DNA of 47,078 nt, from contig LCEZ01000003.1 in NCBI GenBank assembly GCA_000995845.1, positions 1 to 47,078 on the forward strand, in the 5' to 3' direction. A program made the translations under genes and the position numbers. This document shows positions 24,877 to 32,844 of the stretch, piece after piece. The first letter of the stretch is position 1. Each line of letters starts with the position of its first letter. The notes beneath the pieces are model-generated. The model had not been told where the DNA came from and did not search any database. It saw only the letters and a program-made list of their open reading frames with translations. This DNA comes from Parcubacteria group bacterium GW2011_GWD2_43_10. Lineage in GTDB: Bacteria > Patescibacteriota > Patescibacteriia > Veblenbacterales > UBA10138.

Positions 24877-26590
24877 TCTTAATTGGAAGATAGGAGGGGA
24901 AGCAGGCTACGGCATACTGTCGGCTGGCGAGATTTTTGCTTATGCCTGTGCTCATGGCGGCTTGGAAACCTTTGCTTATCTGGAGTACCCGTCATTAATC
25001 AGAGGTGGACATAATACTTATCAAGTTTTAGTGAGGGAAGATAATGTTCAATCACACAGCTCGCAGGTTGATTTACTAGTGGCTTTAAATAAAGAAACAA
25101 TTGATCGTCATTTGACTGAAGTGGTTAAGGATGGGGCTTTGGTTTATGACAGTAATGAGAAAGACTTGCGAGATTATGTTTGCAGTCGGGCTGATGCTGG
25201 CTGTTTGGGCGTTCCTTTAGAAGATTTAACTAAGCAAGCCGGAGGAGAAAAAGTAATGAGGAATATGGTAGCGGTCGGAGTAAGTTTTGGTCTGGTTAAG
25301 TATCCTTATGATTTTATAGTGGAACTGATTGACCAGGTTTTTAGTAAAAAAGGCGCTAAGATGGTGCAGCTTAATCAAGCCGCCGCTAAGGCTGGCTATG
25401 ATTATGCCCAAACTAATTTTGCTGAAAAATTTGATTATCAATTAAAAGTTAAACTTAACAAAGATCAGAGGATGCTGATTAATGGCAATGAAGCTATTGC
25501 TCTAGGTGCGATCAAAGCTGGTTTGAAATTTTATGCAGCCTACCCTATGACACCAGCGACATCAATTTTACATTATTTAGTTGCTCAAGAAAGAGATTAT
25601 AAGCTGGTAGTAAAACAAACTGAGGATGAAATTGCGGCTATGAACATGGTGGTTGGTGCTTCGTTTGCGGGCGTGAGGAGTATGACAGCAACCTCAGGCG
25701 GCGGTTTTGCCTTAATGTCAGAAGCTTTAGGCTTAGCCGGCATGACAGAATGTGGCACTGTGGTAGTAATAGCTCAGCGCCCAGGGCCGGCAACAGGGTT
25801 GCCAACTTGGACTGAACAAGGTGATTTAAGATTTGCTTTACATGCCGGTCAAGGAGATTTTCCACGGGTCGTATTAGCTCCGGGTGACCCAGAAGAATGT
25901 TTTTATATGACGTTTCAAGCTCATAATTTGGCAGACAAATATCAACTGCCTGTTATTGTGTTGACTGACAAGTATATGGCAGAAGCTAGACAAACTGTAC
26001 CATTTTTTAATACAGAAAGTTTAAAATTAGATAGAGGTGAGTTGGCCGACACTTCAAAATTATCGGCTGATGCCAGATTTGCTCGCTATGCCATGACGCC
26101 TAGCGGTGTAAGTCAAAGGTCTATTCCCAGCCAACCTGGAGGTGTGTTCGCAGTTAACAGCGATGAGCATGATGATACTGGCATGGCTAACGAAGAGGCT
26201 GATACTCGGCAAGCGCAAATGGATAAGCGAATGAAAAAATTGCAAGCTCTACGCAGTGAAATTCAAGAGCCAGTAAAACTTTATGGTCCAAAAGAAGCCG
26301 AGGTGACGCTGGTAGGCTGGGGCAGTACCAAAGGGCCAATACTAGAAGCAATGAAAAAAAGTAAGAATATTAACTTTTTGCAAATTCGTTGTTTAGAGCC
26401 ATTTCCGGTAAAGGAAGTTGATACCGTGTTGCGGCAAGCTAAAAGGCGAGTGCTAATTGAAAATAATTATTCTGGACAATTAGGTGGCCTTATACGCGAG
26501 CGCACCGGTATTGATATTACGGACAAATTCTTGAAGTATGATGGTCGTCCAATTCATCCTGAGGAAATAATTACTTATGTCAACAGTTAA
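24857..26590 (+). CDS. korA: 2-oxoacid:ferredoxin oxidoreductase, fused gamma-alpha subunit
   Basis: The 577 residues begin with a gamma domain (1-185; WKIGGEAGYGILSAGEIFAYA...YPSLIRGGHNTYQVLV). The alpha domain follows (NGNEAIALGAIKAGLKFYAAYPMTPATSILHYL near 203-235, then TSGGGFALMSEALGLAGMTECGTVVVIAQRPGPATGLPTWTEQGDL). This KorA-type fusion decarboxylates a 2-oxoacid to acyl-CoA and reduces ferredoxin. Whether pyruvate or 2-oxoglutarate is used cannot be told by eye. Its ATG lies in the end of the DUF5654 gene. Confidence 0.93.
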   Translation: MTVKVNNLNWKIGGEAGYGILSAGEIFAYACAHGGLETFAYLEYPSLIRGGHNTYQVLVREDNVQSHSSQVDLLVALNKETIDRHLTEVVKDGALVYDSNEKDLRDYVCSRADAGCLGVPLEDLTKQAGGEKVMRNMVAVGVSFGLVKYPYDFIVELIDQVFSKKGAKMVQLNQAAAKAGYDYAQTNFAEKFDYQLKVKLNKDQRMLINGNEAIALGAIKAGLKFYAAYPMTPATSILHYLVAQERDYKLVVKQTEDEIAAMNMVVGASFAGVRSMTATSGGGFALMSEALGLAGMTECGTVVVIAQRPGPATGLPTWTEQGDLRFALHAGQGDFPRVVLAPGDPEECFYMTFQAHNLADKYQLPVIVLTDKYMAEARQTVPFFNTESLKLDRGELADTSKLSADARFARYAMTPSGVSQRSIPSQPGGVFAVNSDEHDDTGMANEEADTRQAQMDKRMKKLQALRSEIQEPVKLYGPKEAEVTLVGWGSTKGPILEAMKKSKNINFLQIRCLEPFPVKEVDTVLRQAKRRVLIENNYSGQLGGLIRERTGIDITDKFLKYDGRPIHPEEIITYVNS

Positions 26591-27464
26591 AGATTTTGAA
26601 ACCAGCCAATTTCCCACTTGGTGCCCAGGGTGCGGTGACTTTGGTATTTGGACTGCACTAAAGAATGCTTTTGTGGAGCAGGGTTTGTTACCGCATCAAA
26701 CTTGCGTGGTTTTTGGCATTGGTTGTTCCGGTAATATGGCGAGCTTCCTAAATGTTTATGGGTTTCATGGATTGCATGGACGTTCCATACCAGTAGCCAC
26801 CGGCATAAAACTTGCTAATCATAAATTACCAGTGGTTGCTATAGGTGGAGACGGTGATGGCTATGGCATTGGCTTGGGGCATTTAATTCATGCCATGCGC
26901 CGAAATGTTGATATAACATATGTAGTTCATAATAATCAGATTTACGGGCTTACCAAGGGGCAAACTTCACCAACCAGTGAACACGGGTTGGTTACAAAAT
27001 CCACACCTTTTGGGGCTATTGAAATGCCAATTGACCCGATTGCCTTAGCCATAGATGTCGGCGCCACTTATGTGGCCCGCGGATTCTCTGGCAATGCCAA
27101 GCAATTAACCGAGCTTATTATTGGCGGTATGAAACACAAAGGCTTTGCTTTAATTGATGTCATGCAGCCCTGTGTTACTTATAACCACCTTAATACTTTT
27201 CATTGGTTTTACCAGCGCCTTTATGAACTAGATAAAGAAGGCCATGATCCAGCTGATAAAGCCAAAGCTTGGGCTCGGGCCATGGAGTGGCCAACACAGC
27301 TAAAAGTGGATGAAAACCGGGTAGATAGGATACCGACCGGCTTGTTTTATCAGGAGAGCAGAGCAACTTATACAGATGAGTTGCCCCAATTATCCGACCA
27401 AGCCCTGGTGGAGCAGACCTTGGGAAATATCCAAATTGAGCCGTTAATGAAAAAGATATCTTAA
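26577..27464 (+). CDS. korB: 2-oxoacid:ferredoxin oxidoreductase, beta subunit
   Basis: This 295-residue thiamine-diphosphate subunit has cysteines for the [4Fe-4S] cluster in TWCPGCGDFG (near 15-24), GIGCSG (near 48-53) and MQPCVTYN (near 197-204). The TPP-Mg motif is IGGDGDGYGIGLGHLIHAMRRN...HNNQIYGLTKGQ. It overlaps the alpha subunit by 14 bases. With PduL and AckA it links 2-oxoacid oxidation to ATP. The ferredoxin and the enzyme that re-oxidises it are not in the window. Confidence 0.94.
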   Translation: MSTVKDFETSQFPTWCPGCGDFGIWTALKNAFVEQGLLPHQTCVVFGIGCSGNMASFLNVYGFHGLHGRSIPVATGIKLANHKLPVVAIGGDGDGYGIGLGHLIHAMRRNVDITYVVHNNQIYGLTKGQTSPTSEHGLVTKSTPFGAIEMPIDPIALAIDVGATYVARGFSGNAKQLTELIIGGMKHKGFALIDVMQPCVTYNHLNTFHWFYQRLYELDKEGHDPADKAKAWARAMEWPTQLKVDENRVDRIPTGLFYQESRATYTDELPQLSDQALVEQTLGNIQIEPLMKKIS

Positions 27465-27467
27465 GGT

Positions 27468-27496
27468 TTGTCATTAATTATTACTGCAGGTAGAAT
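27468..27496 (+). promoter_or_regulatory. recJ promoter
   Basis: TTGTCA (27468-27473), an exact 17-nt spacer and TAGAAT (27491-27496). The -10 ends 6 nt before the GTG start at 27503, so the message would be leaderless with GTG. Confidence 0.6.
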
Positions 27497-27502
27497 AGGG
27501 TC

Positions 27503-29224
27503 GTGAAAGATAAACTTTGGCAACTAGCCGAACCAATTAGTGCAGATATTTTAGGTCAGTTTCCGGAACTGGACCCAGTTTTGTTGCAGTTACTATGGAA
27601 CCGCGGTTTAAAAGATCAGGCCGCGATTGATGAGTTTTTAAATCCTGATTGGCTTGCCGATGTTCACGATCCTTTTCTTTTTAAAGATATGAAGCGGGCA
27701 GTCGAGCGCATTTATGAAGCAATCGGCGGTAATCAAACCATTGGTGTATTTGGCGATTATGATGCTGATGGCGTGACCGCAGCGGTTATTATCACCTCTA
27801 CGCTTAAAAAATTAGGCGCTAAGGTGGAAGTTTATTTACCGCACCGCGAGCGTGAAGGCTATGGCTTAAATGAGGAGGCTATTCGTTATCTAAAAGAAAG
27901 GAGCGTAAGTTTACTGATTACTTGCGATTGCGGTGTAGCCAATCCTAGCCAGGTTTCTTTAGCTAATAGTTTAGGTTTAACAGTGATTGTGACTGATCAT
28001 CACCAAGCGCAGGCAGAATTACCCGCAGCTTTCGCTATACTTCATCCAGGCTTAGCTGGGGAGTCCTATCCTTTTAAATTTCTTTCCGGCGGGGGTGTGG
28101 CATTTAAATTAGTTCAAGGGTTATTGCGCTATGAAGGTTGTCATTTATCTCAAACTGAACGCGAAATCCAGGAAAAATGGCTACTGGATTTAGTAGCCAT
28201 TTCAACCGTGGCAGATATGGTTAAACTTACGGGCGAAAACAGAACACTAGTCAAGTATGGCCTGACTGTTTTGCGCAAAACAAGGCGGCTGGGTTTAAAA
28301 AAATTAATTGAAGTTGCGGGATTAAATTTTGATGATTTAGACACTTATGCTATTGGTTTTCAGATTGCGCCGCGCATCAATGCGGCTGGACGAATGGATC
28401 ACGCTAATGCGGCTTACGCTTTATTAATGTCAGAAAATAGCACAGAGGCTGAGGAGTTGGCGCGGTCTATTAATTTAACTAATAGCCAGCGCCAGGCCAT
28501 AACTGATGTCATGTTCAAAGAAGCTTGTGAGCAAATTGGTAAAATTAATATCAAAACCTTTTTTATCCAAGCTTATAAACCGGAATGGTCACTCGGGTTA
28601 GTTGGTTTGGTCGCGGGTAAATTAGTTCAGCAATATAACCGGCCGGCTTTAGTTATGTGTCAAGTGGGTGATAAAATCGCTGGTTCTGGTCGGGCTGGGG
28701 TAGGGGGTTTTGATTTAGCTAACGCCTTAACTGCCTGCAGTGAATACCTCGTAAGCTTTGGCGGGCATAAAGAAGCCGCTGGTTTTTCCCTAAGTATCAA
28801 TCAGTTAGAAAATTTTTTATCTAAATTTGCTAAATTAGCTAAAGCTCACTTAAGCGGGCAGGATTTAACAGCCAAATTAGCAGTAGATGCTGTGTTTACT
28901 CTGGATAAGATTGATTGGCATATAGCAGAACAAGTTGAACTATTAGAACCTTTTGGGCAGGGTAATCCTGGAGCTCGTTTTGCCTCCTACGGAGTATTAA
29001 TAGCTAATACACAACCAGTTGGCAGTGCTGGCCAGCATTTACGGTTAGAATTATCTTTTGAATCTAGCCACCAGCGCTTTATTTGGTTTAATTCAGCTGA
29101 AAGCTCTAAACAATTTTCCATTGGCGATAAAGTGGATGTGGTTTATGAGGTTGGGGTTAATGAATGGAATAATACTAGGCAGCTTGAGCTTAAGGTGGTT
29201 GATATTAAAAAAAGTGACAGCTAA
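27503..29224 (+). CDS. recJ: single-strand DNA exonuclease RecJ
   Basis: This 573-residue DHH-family 5'-3' exonuclease works in recombination and repair. The catalytic motifs are visible: FGDYDADGVTAA near 82-93, TCDCGV near 139-144, VTDHHQA near 161-167, and the DHHA1 segment (SGRAGVGGFDLANAL...FGGHKEAAGFSL). A C-terminal OB domain follows (about 460-570). The GTG start has its own promoter and no Shine-Dalgarno sequence. Confidence 0.95.
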   Translation: MKDKLWQLAEPISADILGQFPELDPVLLQLLWNRGLKDQAAIDEFLNPDWLADVHDPFLFKDMKRAVERIYEAIGGNQTIGVFGDYDADGVTAAVIITSTLKKLGAKVEVYLPHREREGYGLNEEAIRYLKERSVSLLITCDCGVANPSQVSLANSLGLTVIVTDHHQAQAELPAAFAILHPGLAGESYPFKFLSGGGVAFKLVQGLLRYEGCHLSQTEREIQEKWLLDLVAISTVADMVKLTGENRTLVKYGLTVLRKTRRLGLKKLIEVAGLNFDDLDTYAIGFQIAPRINAAGRMDHANAAYALLMSENSTEAEELARSINLTNSQRQAITDVMFKEACEQIGKINIKTFFIQAYKPEWSLGLVGLVAGKLVQQYNRPALVMCQVGDKIAGSGRAGVGGFDLANALTACSEYLVSFGGHKEAAGFSLSINQLENFLSKFAKLAKAHLSGQDLTAKLAVDAVFTLDKIDWHIAEQVELLEPFGQGNPGARFASYGVLIANTQPVGSAGQHLRLELSFESSHQRFIWFNSAESSKQFSIGDKVDVVYEVGVNEWNNTRQLELKVVDIKKSDS

Positions 29225-29235
29225 GCTTATAAGGT

Positions 29236-29646
29236 ATGGTAAAGACATTAATCTTAAGAACAGATGGCGGCGCTAGGGGTAATCCTGGGTCAGCGGCCAT
29301 TGGCGTGGTTATTGAGGATAAGACCGGCCAGGAAATAAAAACTATTAGCCACTATATTGGTGAGGCTACTAATAATCAGGCAGAATATAAGGCGATTTAT
29401 GCCGGACTGAAAGCGGCTAAGGAAATTGGCGTCCAGGAGATTATTTGCTATTTAGACAGTGAGCTGGTAGTGAAGCAGCTTAAACTTGAATATAAAGTTA
29501 AAGATAAGGAGCTGGCACCACTTTTTATAAAAACATGGAATCTGGCCCAGGAGTTTAAAGAAATCAAATTCATTCATGTACCGCGGGAGCGGAATAAACG
29601 AGCGGACTGGCTGGTAAATCAGGCATTAGATAAATATGAAAAATAG
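29236..29646 (+). CDS. rnhA: RNase HI-family protein
   Basis: This 136-residue enzyme cuts RNA in RNA-DNA hybrids. The four acidic residues are visible: D8 (RTDGGARGNPG), E50 (NNQAEYKAIYAGL), D75 (CYLDSELVVKQL) and D125 (RNKRADWLVNQAL). This compact form lacks the basic protrusion of E. coli RNase HI. It lies 11 bases after recJ, so the two repair genes probably share a transcript. Its stop codon sits in the terminator stem. Confidence 0.93.
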   Translation: MVKTLILRTDGGARGNPGSAAIGVVIEDKTGQEIKTISHYIGEATNNQAEYKAIYAGLKAAKEIGVQEIICYLDSELVVKQLKLEYKVKDKELAPLFIKTWNLAQEFKEIKFIHVPRERNKRADWLVNQALDKYEK

Positions 29647-29671
29647 CCCTGCGATTCGCAAGGCTATTTTT
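29639..29671. terminator. bidirectional terminator between convergent genes
   Basis: AAAAATAGCC and GGCTATTTTT pair around a 13-nt loop. The A/T tails on both sides serve rnhA (plus) and the secreted T9SS-domain gene (minus). Confidence 0.85.
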
Positions 29672-29674
29672 AAG

Positions 29675-30862
29675 TTATTTAAGAAGCGACATTTTTTTGG
29701 TTTCTAGATAATCGCCAGCTTGCAGCTGGTAAAAATAAGTTCCGCCAGTTAAATTACTAGCATCAAAAGTGATGGTGTGATTACCGGCTGATATTTCTTG
29801 GTCTAACAATATTTTTACTGTCTGACCAAGCAGATCATAAACTGTTAATTTAACAATTGTCCGTTCTGGCAAGTAATACCCGATGGTTGTAGCCGGGTTG
29901 AATGGATTGGGGTAATTTTGCAGTAAGACCAGCTCACTAGGTATTAAACTAACCTCTACAGTAATCGGCTCCAAATAATTACTTGAGCCATTTAGATCAA
30001 GTTGATTCAGCCTATATTCATATAGACCAGCAGGGACATTATTGTCAGTGTAACTATAGTAATGAAGTATAGTGGTGGTACCTTGACCAGGAATTAAACC
30101 AGAAATCACTTTATAATTGCCGTGTTGGGCACGTCTTTCCAGATAAAATCCGGCATTATTAAGTTCAGACACAGTAGTCCAACTGAGTCGGACATCATTT
30201 TGCTGAACTTGAGCAGTAAAACTAACTGATTCTACCGGAACTGGATTATCTACACTGAAATTAAGAGTTACGGTATGACCGGTAAATTGATTAGCCATAA
30301 TGATTGATTTGACTGTGTATAGACCAGGCACTGGATTGGTTATCAGTATATTTTCTTGTGTATAGACATAGACAAGAAAGCCAATATTAAATTCCCAATT
30401 TTCACCAATAAGTTGATAGTGAAGCATACGATTATAGACAGTGTCCCCATTTATATTTGTTATGATTAAATTGAAAACCAATTCTTCTGGTGGCGGCACT
30501 ACGAATTTTAATGTACCAGTTAGATTCAAGGGGAAGGCATTCCAATTCTGCAAGAGTGACCGGAAATCTATTATCAGTGAATCTTGCCAAGCATAAACCT
30601 CATACTCGGAACATAACTCATGTCGGCGCCAGACATCTGGCCAATCTTCTGCGCAGTTGTTATAACTTAACTCAGAATTCATTTGCCTGTATAGCGTTAG
30701 AATCTCTTTTACCTCAGTACCGGATTTCGCTTGTTTGAGCTGATTTATTATCTCAGTTGGCAAGGCGACCATGATTATATCTTGCCCGATATTGGTTGAT
30801 TGGGCTTTGGCTGGAAGTAACCAAACCAAGAAAATGGCTAAGCAAATTGTTAAAGTACGCAT
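29675..30862 (-). CDS. secreted protein with C-terminal T9SS type A-like sorting domain
   Basis: Read from the ATG at 30862, the protein has 395 residues. A signal peptide (RTLTICLAIFLVWLLPAKAQ) is followed by an alpha/beta region without known motif. A fibronectin-like region comes next (VRLSWTTVSELNNAGFYLERR). The last ~80 residues start LLQNYPNPFNPATTIGYYLPE and end with GGTYFYQLQAGDYLETKKMSLLK, which is a type IX secretion sorting domain. The ATG is chosen because AAGGAG lies 7 nt before it; the frame continues to 30979, but that extension would read through the promoter. No T9SS machinery is in the window. Confidence 0.85.
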   Translation of the reverse strand: MRTLTICLAIFLVWLLPAKAQSTNIGQDIIMVALPTEIINQLKQAKSGTEVKEILTLYRQMNSELSYNNCAEDWPDVWRRHELCSEYEVYAWQDSLIIDFRSLLQNWNAFPLNLTGTLKFVVPPPEELVFNLIITNINGDTVYNRMLHYQLIGENWEFNIGFLVYVYTQENILITNPVPGLYTVKSIIMANQFTGHTVTLNFSVDNPVPVESVSFTAQVQQNDVRLSWTTVSELNNAGFYLERRAQHGNYKVISGLIPGQGTTTILHYYSYTDNNVPAGLYEYRLNQLDLNGSSNYLEPITVEVSLIPSELVLLQNYPNPFNPATTIGYYLPERTIVKLTVYDLLGQTVKILLDQEISAGNHTITFDASNLTGGTYFYQLQAGDYLETKKMSLLK

Positions 30863-30869
30863 TTTAGTA

Positions 30870-30875
30870 CTCCTT
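30870..30875 (-). promoter_or_regulatory. strong Shine-Dalgarno AAGGAG
   Basis: On the minus strand AAGGAG lies 7 nt before the ATG at 30862. It fixes the start of the T9SS-domain gene. Confidence 0.85.
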
Positions 30876-30911
30876 ATTTTATTGATTGATTGTTTTTGTT
30901 TTCTTGCCCTT

Positions 30912-30940
30912 GTCTTAACGCTAAAAAAGCTAATTGTCAA
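30912..30940 (-). promoter_or_regulatory. promoter of the T9SS-domain gene
   Basis: Minus strand: TTGACA (30940-30935), a 17-nt spacer and TAAGAC (30917-30912). An A-rich leader of about 45 nt follows, the same layout as at 5386-5470. Confidence 0.7.
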
Positions 30941-30970
30941 ATTATTAGACCACATTTGCCTAAGGTTAAA

Positions 30971-31006
30971 CAAAAACAAAACTTCTGGTTTTAGACCAGA
31001 AGTTTT
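30971..31006 (-). terminator. intrinsic terminator of rnpB
   Basis: AAAACTTCTGGT and ACCAGAAGTTTT pair around TTTAG. On the minus strand the hairpin is followed by GTTTTTG. It lies 16 bases after the RNase P RNA end. Confidence 0.8.
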
Positions 31007-31021
31007 GATAGTTATTTGCTC

Positions 31022-31397
31022 ACCTCAACCTTATAAGCCGAATTCTGTACCCTGCGCGAGGCAGGGCGGTGATTATCTATCTAGATCCTGATTCGCACCA
31101 GGATTCAAGCTACCAACCCGTCCGCCAAGATGCGGACCTACTTGGTATTGCACCGGGTAGAGTTTACCTAGCCATCAATGTTGCCATAGATACTGGTGAG
31201 CTCTTACCTCACCGTTTCACCCCTATCTTCAATGATTTTATTAAAGTGGGTTTGTTTTCTGTTGTACTTGTCCTGCGATCCGATTACTCGGATCAACGGC
31301 TCCAATTAGGAGTTACCCTTCCCTTAAATTAGCGGGAACACTGTGGTGTTCGGACTTTCCTCTCCGTAAAATACGGAGCAATCACCTGGGTTGACGT
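31022..31397 (-). ncRNA. rnpB: RNase P RNA
   Basis: This catalytic RNA matures tRNA 5' ends. On the minus strand it has GAGGAAAGTCCG near its start, GGTAAACTCTACCCGG in the middle and ACAGAATTCGGCTTATA near its end, the universally conserved class A segments. The P1 helix forms from ACGTCAACC at 31397-31389 and GGTTGAGGT at 31030-31022, with one mismatch. The length is about 376 nt. It stands between a clear promoter and a clear terminator. Confidence 0.96.
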
Positions 31398-31408
31398 AAG
31401 CGGCTAAA

Positions 31409-31437
31409 AATGTACCATAGTATTCGCCCCATGTCAA
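31409..31437 (-). promoter_or_regulatory. rnpB promoter
   Basis: Minus strand: TTGACA (31437-31432), a 17-nt spacer and TACATT (31414-31409). The predicted start is about 5 nt before the P1 helix. A plus-strand TATAAT (31447-31452) for the divergent polysaccharide cluster lies next to it. Confidence 0.75.
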
Positions 31438-31467
31438 TACTAGCGCTATAATAATAAGGCTTAAATT

Positions 31468-32841
31468 ATGAAAAGAAGCCAACTGATTTTTTCCACTATT
31501 GCCCTGCCAATTGACTATTTAATGTTGCTGCTAGCAGGCTGGCTGGCTTATCAACTCAGATTTGAATCATTCATTAGATCAACTTTGCCGGTTCGGTTTG
31601 ATTTGGCCTTGGCTGATTTTTTTTCAACTCTACTAGTGGTGGCTTTGGGGTGGCTCGTGCTTTTTTCTTTATCGGGCTTATATAATCTTAATAATAAACT
31701 TAAGTTTTCCCAGGAATTAGGCAGAATTTTTTTGGGCTGTACAGCTGGCTTATCGCTGATTATCTTATTATTTTTCTTTAATCCCAATCTGTTCAATTCG
31801 CGTTTTATTGTTTTAGTTGGCTGGGCTCTGGCCTTATTTTTAGTGAGCGCAGGACGTTTGGGCTTACGATTTATCCGAACAGCTTTATATCGGAAGAGTA
31901 TTGGCGTAACCAGGTTACTTTTAATTGGGGCGGATGATGCGACCCTGGCTTTAGAGCAATTATTTGCTAAGCAGCCTAAATTAGGCTTTATGGTGACAAA
32001 AAGAATTAAACCCACTGAGTTTGATTCATTGCCAAGCATTAACGGCTTTGATGAGGTATTGATCGGCGATACAACACTATCACGCGACTTTAATTTAAAC
32101 ATTTTAGAATATTGCTTAGCTAATCATCTTGGTTTTAAATATGTCGCTGATATGTTTGAGGCCCAAAGTCATAACGTTATCAGCCACACCTTGGCAGGTT
32201 TGCCAATAATAGAAATAAAACGGACTGCCCTGGATGGTTGGGGCAGGGTCTTAAAAAGAATTTTTGATTTAGTAGTAGCTACTACCCTGATTATCATACT
32301 GTCGCTTTTTTTATTATTGTTAGCTGTACTGGTTTTTATAGAGTCAGGCTGGCCGGTTATAATTGCTTTGAAACGGGTGGGGGAGAATGGAAGGATTTTT
32401 AATATTTATAAATTCCGTTCCATGGTAAAAGATGCCGCTATTTTAAAAGACAAGTTATTGGCTTATAATGAACGCTCTGATGGCCCGCTTTTTAAAATGA
32501 CTAATGATCCTAGGGTGACAAAGTTTGGTCAATTTTTACGTCGGACATCATTTGATGAGTTGCCCCAACTATGGAATGTTTTACAAGGCCGGATGTCATT
32601 GGTTGGCCCTAGACCACACGAACCTGAAGAAGTAGCTAAATACCAACTACACCAGAGAAAGCTATTAAATATAAAACCAGGTATTACCGGGCTAGCTCAA
32701 GTTTCAGGTCGCTCTAGTTTAAGTTTTGAAGATGAAGCTAAATTGGACACTTTTTATGTGGAAAATTGGTCATTGGGGCAAGATTTTATAATTCTTATAA
32801 AAACACTGGTAGTGGTTTGGCAACGACAAGCTGCCGTTTAG
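31468..32841 (+). CDS. polyprenyl-phosphate sugar phosphotransferase (WbaP/WcaJ type)
   Basis: This 457-residue membrane enzyme puts the first sugar phosphate on undecaprenyl phosphate and starts a surface glycan. Four N-terminal membrane segments (within 10-125) precede a Rossmann-like region and a membrane re-entry near 267-290. The catalytic domain follows, with NIYKFRSMVKDAAILKD, then TSFDELPQLWNVLQGRMSLVGPRPHEPEEV and PGITGLAQVSGRSSLSF. It heads a tight cluster of three glycosyltransferases. The sugar is unknown. Confidence 0.93.
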   Translation: MKRSQLIFSTIALPIDYLMLLLAGWLAYQLRFESFIRSTLPVRFDLALADFFSTLLVVALGWLVLFSLSGLYNLNNKLKFSQELGRIFLGCTAGLSLIILLFFFNPNLFNSRFIVLVGWALALFLVSAGRLGLRFIRTALYRKSIGVTRLLLIGADDATLALEQLFAKQPKLGFMVTKRIKPTEFDSLPSINGFDEVLIGDTTLSRDFNLNILEYCLANHLGFKYVADMFEAQSHNVISHTLAGLPIIEIKRTALDGWGRVLKRIFDLVVATTLIIILSLFLLLLAVLVFIESGWPVIIALKRVGENGRIFNIYKFRSMVKDAAILKDKLLAYNERSDGPLFKMTNDPRVTKFGQFLRRTSFDELPQLWNVLQGRMSLVGPRPHEPEEVAKYQLHQRKLLNIKPGITGLAQVSGRSSLSFEDEAKLDTFYVENWSLGQDFIILIKTLVVVWQRQAAV

Positions 32842-32844
32842 TAT

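Noticed and set aside
30863..30979. A 39-residue longer N-terminus for the T9SS-domain protein
   Set aside because: That stretch contains the TTGACA-17-TAAGAC promoter and leader. The ATG at 30862 has AAGGAG and begins a standard signal peptide.
31069..31332. A short plus-strand reading frame of 87 codons
   Set aside because: It lies inside the RNase P RNA on the opposite strand, which explains the sequence fully.
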